Shown: positions 63,811-64,000 of the stretch, piece after piece
How positions within the stretch are numbered: the stretch's first letter is position 1
Layout of the letters: each line of letters begins with the position of its first letter
Source of the DNA: Isoetes taiwanensis
Taxonomy: Eukaryota; Streptophyta; Lycopodiopsida; Isoetales; Isoetaceae
Assembly (NCBI GenBank): GCA_021234155.1
Contig: JAJEKV010000005.1
Span: 26,692,620-26,756,619, forward strand
Length of the DNA: 64,000 bases
Reading direction: 5' to 3'
The notes under the pieces: model-generated
What the model was told of the DNA's origin: nothing
Databases searched by the model: none
The model's input: only the letters and a program-made list of their open reading frames with translations
Made by a program: the position numbers and the translations under genes

Positions 63811-64000
63811 AATTCATTGCGATAGCTGCAAGTCCAGGAATGAAGGTGGAATAGTAATTTACCTTACCCAGAAAAGAGCGTGTCTCTTTGATATTAGACG
63901 GTGCTTGAGCTTTCAGTACACAACTGATTTTAGCAGGATCCGTGGTGATGCCTTCTTTACTGACCACATGACCCAACAGAACACCGGAGGTGACGCAGAA
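63811..64000 (-). pseudogene. pol: Gypsy RT/RNase H linker fragment
   Basis: Minus-strand reading from the window end: FCVTSGVLLGHVVSKEGITT, DPAKISCVLKAQAPSNIKET, RSFLGKVNYYSTFIPGLAAI. This is the end of gypsy RT and the start of the RNase H region (compare [16 protein letters not shown] of Gypsy-A). Similarity ends near 63811 and the element continues outside the window. Confidence 0.88.

Overview
This window looks like a transposon-rich stretch of a large land-plant nuclear genome. Three host loci survive. The first is an SDF2-type MIR-domain gene (minus strand, six exons). The second is a CDC26-TTM3 gene pair of the kind described as bicistronic in plants. The third is a set of host-gene fragments (RBP45/47-type RRM, Raf-like kinase) carried in an insertion. 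Ty1/copia, Ty3/gypsy chromovirus, L1-type LINE, microsatellite-tailed LINE and MITE sequences fill most of the rest. A plant is certain from the genes. A seed-free plant or other large-genome lineage is possible, but the sequence alone does not settle it.

Layout: 0.4-0.85 kb, decayed minisatellite. 1.2-3.8 kb, a Copia gag joined to the 3' end of a chromovirus. 3.8-13.2 kb, LINE-A split by Copia-2 (5328-10660, paired LTRs). 13.2-17.9 kb, no gene recognised. 17.96-19.85 kb, SDF2. 20.2-20.8 kb, broken unknown coding sequence. 22.35-25.50 kb, L1-type LINE-B with an 11-bp target duplication. 26.87-44.56 kb, Gypsy-A, a 17.7-kb chromovirus inserted in a Copia-3 remnant (5-bp duplication CTAAG) and itself holding LINE-C (about 36.2-40.75 kb). 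46.4-52.6 and 60.4-63.6 kb, the two arms of a large inverted duplication whose segments are circularly permuted. 53.3-54.2 kb, tRNA-like SINE repeats. 54.8-59.2 kb, Harbinger-like and Stowaway-like MITEs around CDC26-TTM3. 63.8-64.0 kb, a gypsy RT fragment.

The most unusual object is Gypsy-A. Between its primer binding site and gag it carries, in the sense orientation, a decayed histone H3-like gene. Its first ten codons read as the H3 tail up to K9, about 260 residues of unrelated charged sequence follow, and then the H3 histone fold is recognisable to the C-terminus. The element's integrase ends in a chromodomain, the module that in relatives reads the H3 tail. Four copies of a 67-bp palindrome with compensating base changes lie between the extra open frames. 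I know of no described retrotransposon carrying a histone H3 gene, but I could not search.

All frames, splice sites and repeat boundaries were read by eye. No alignment or database search was run.
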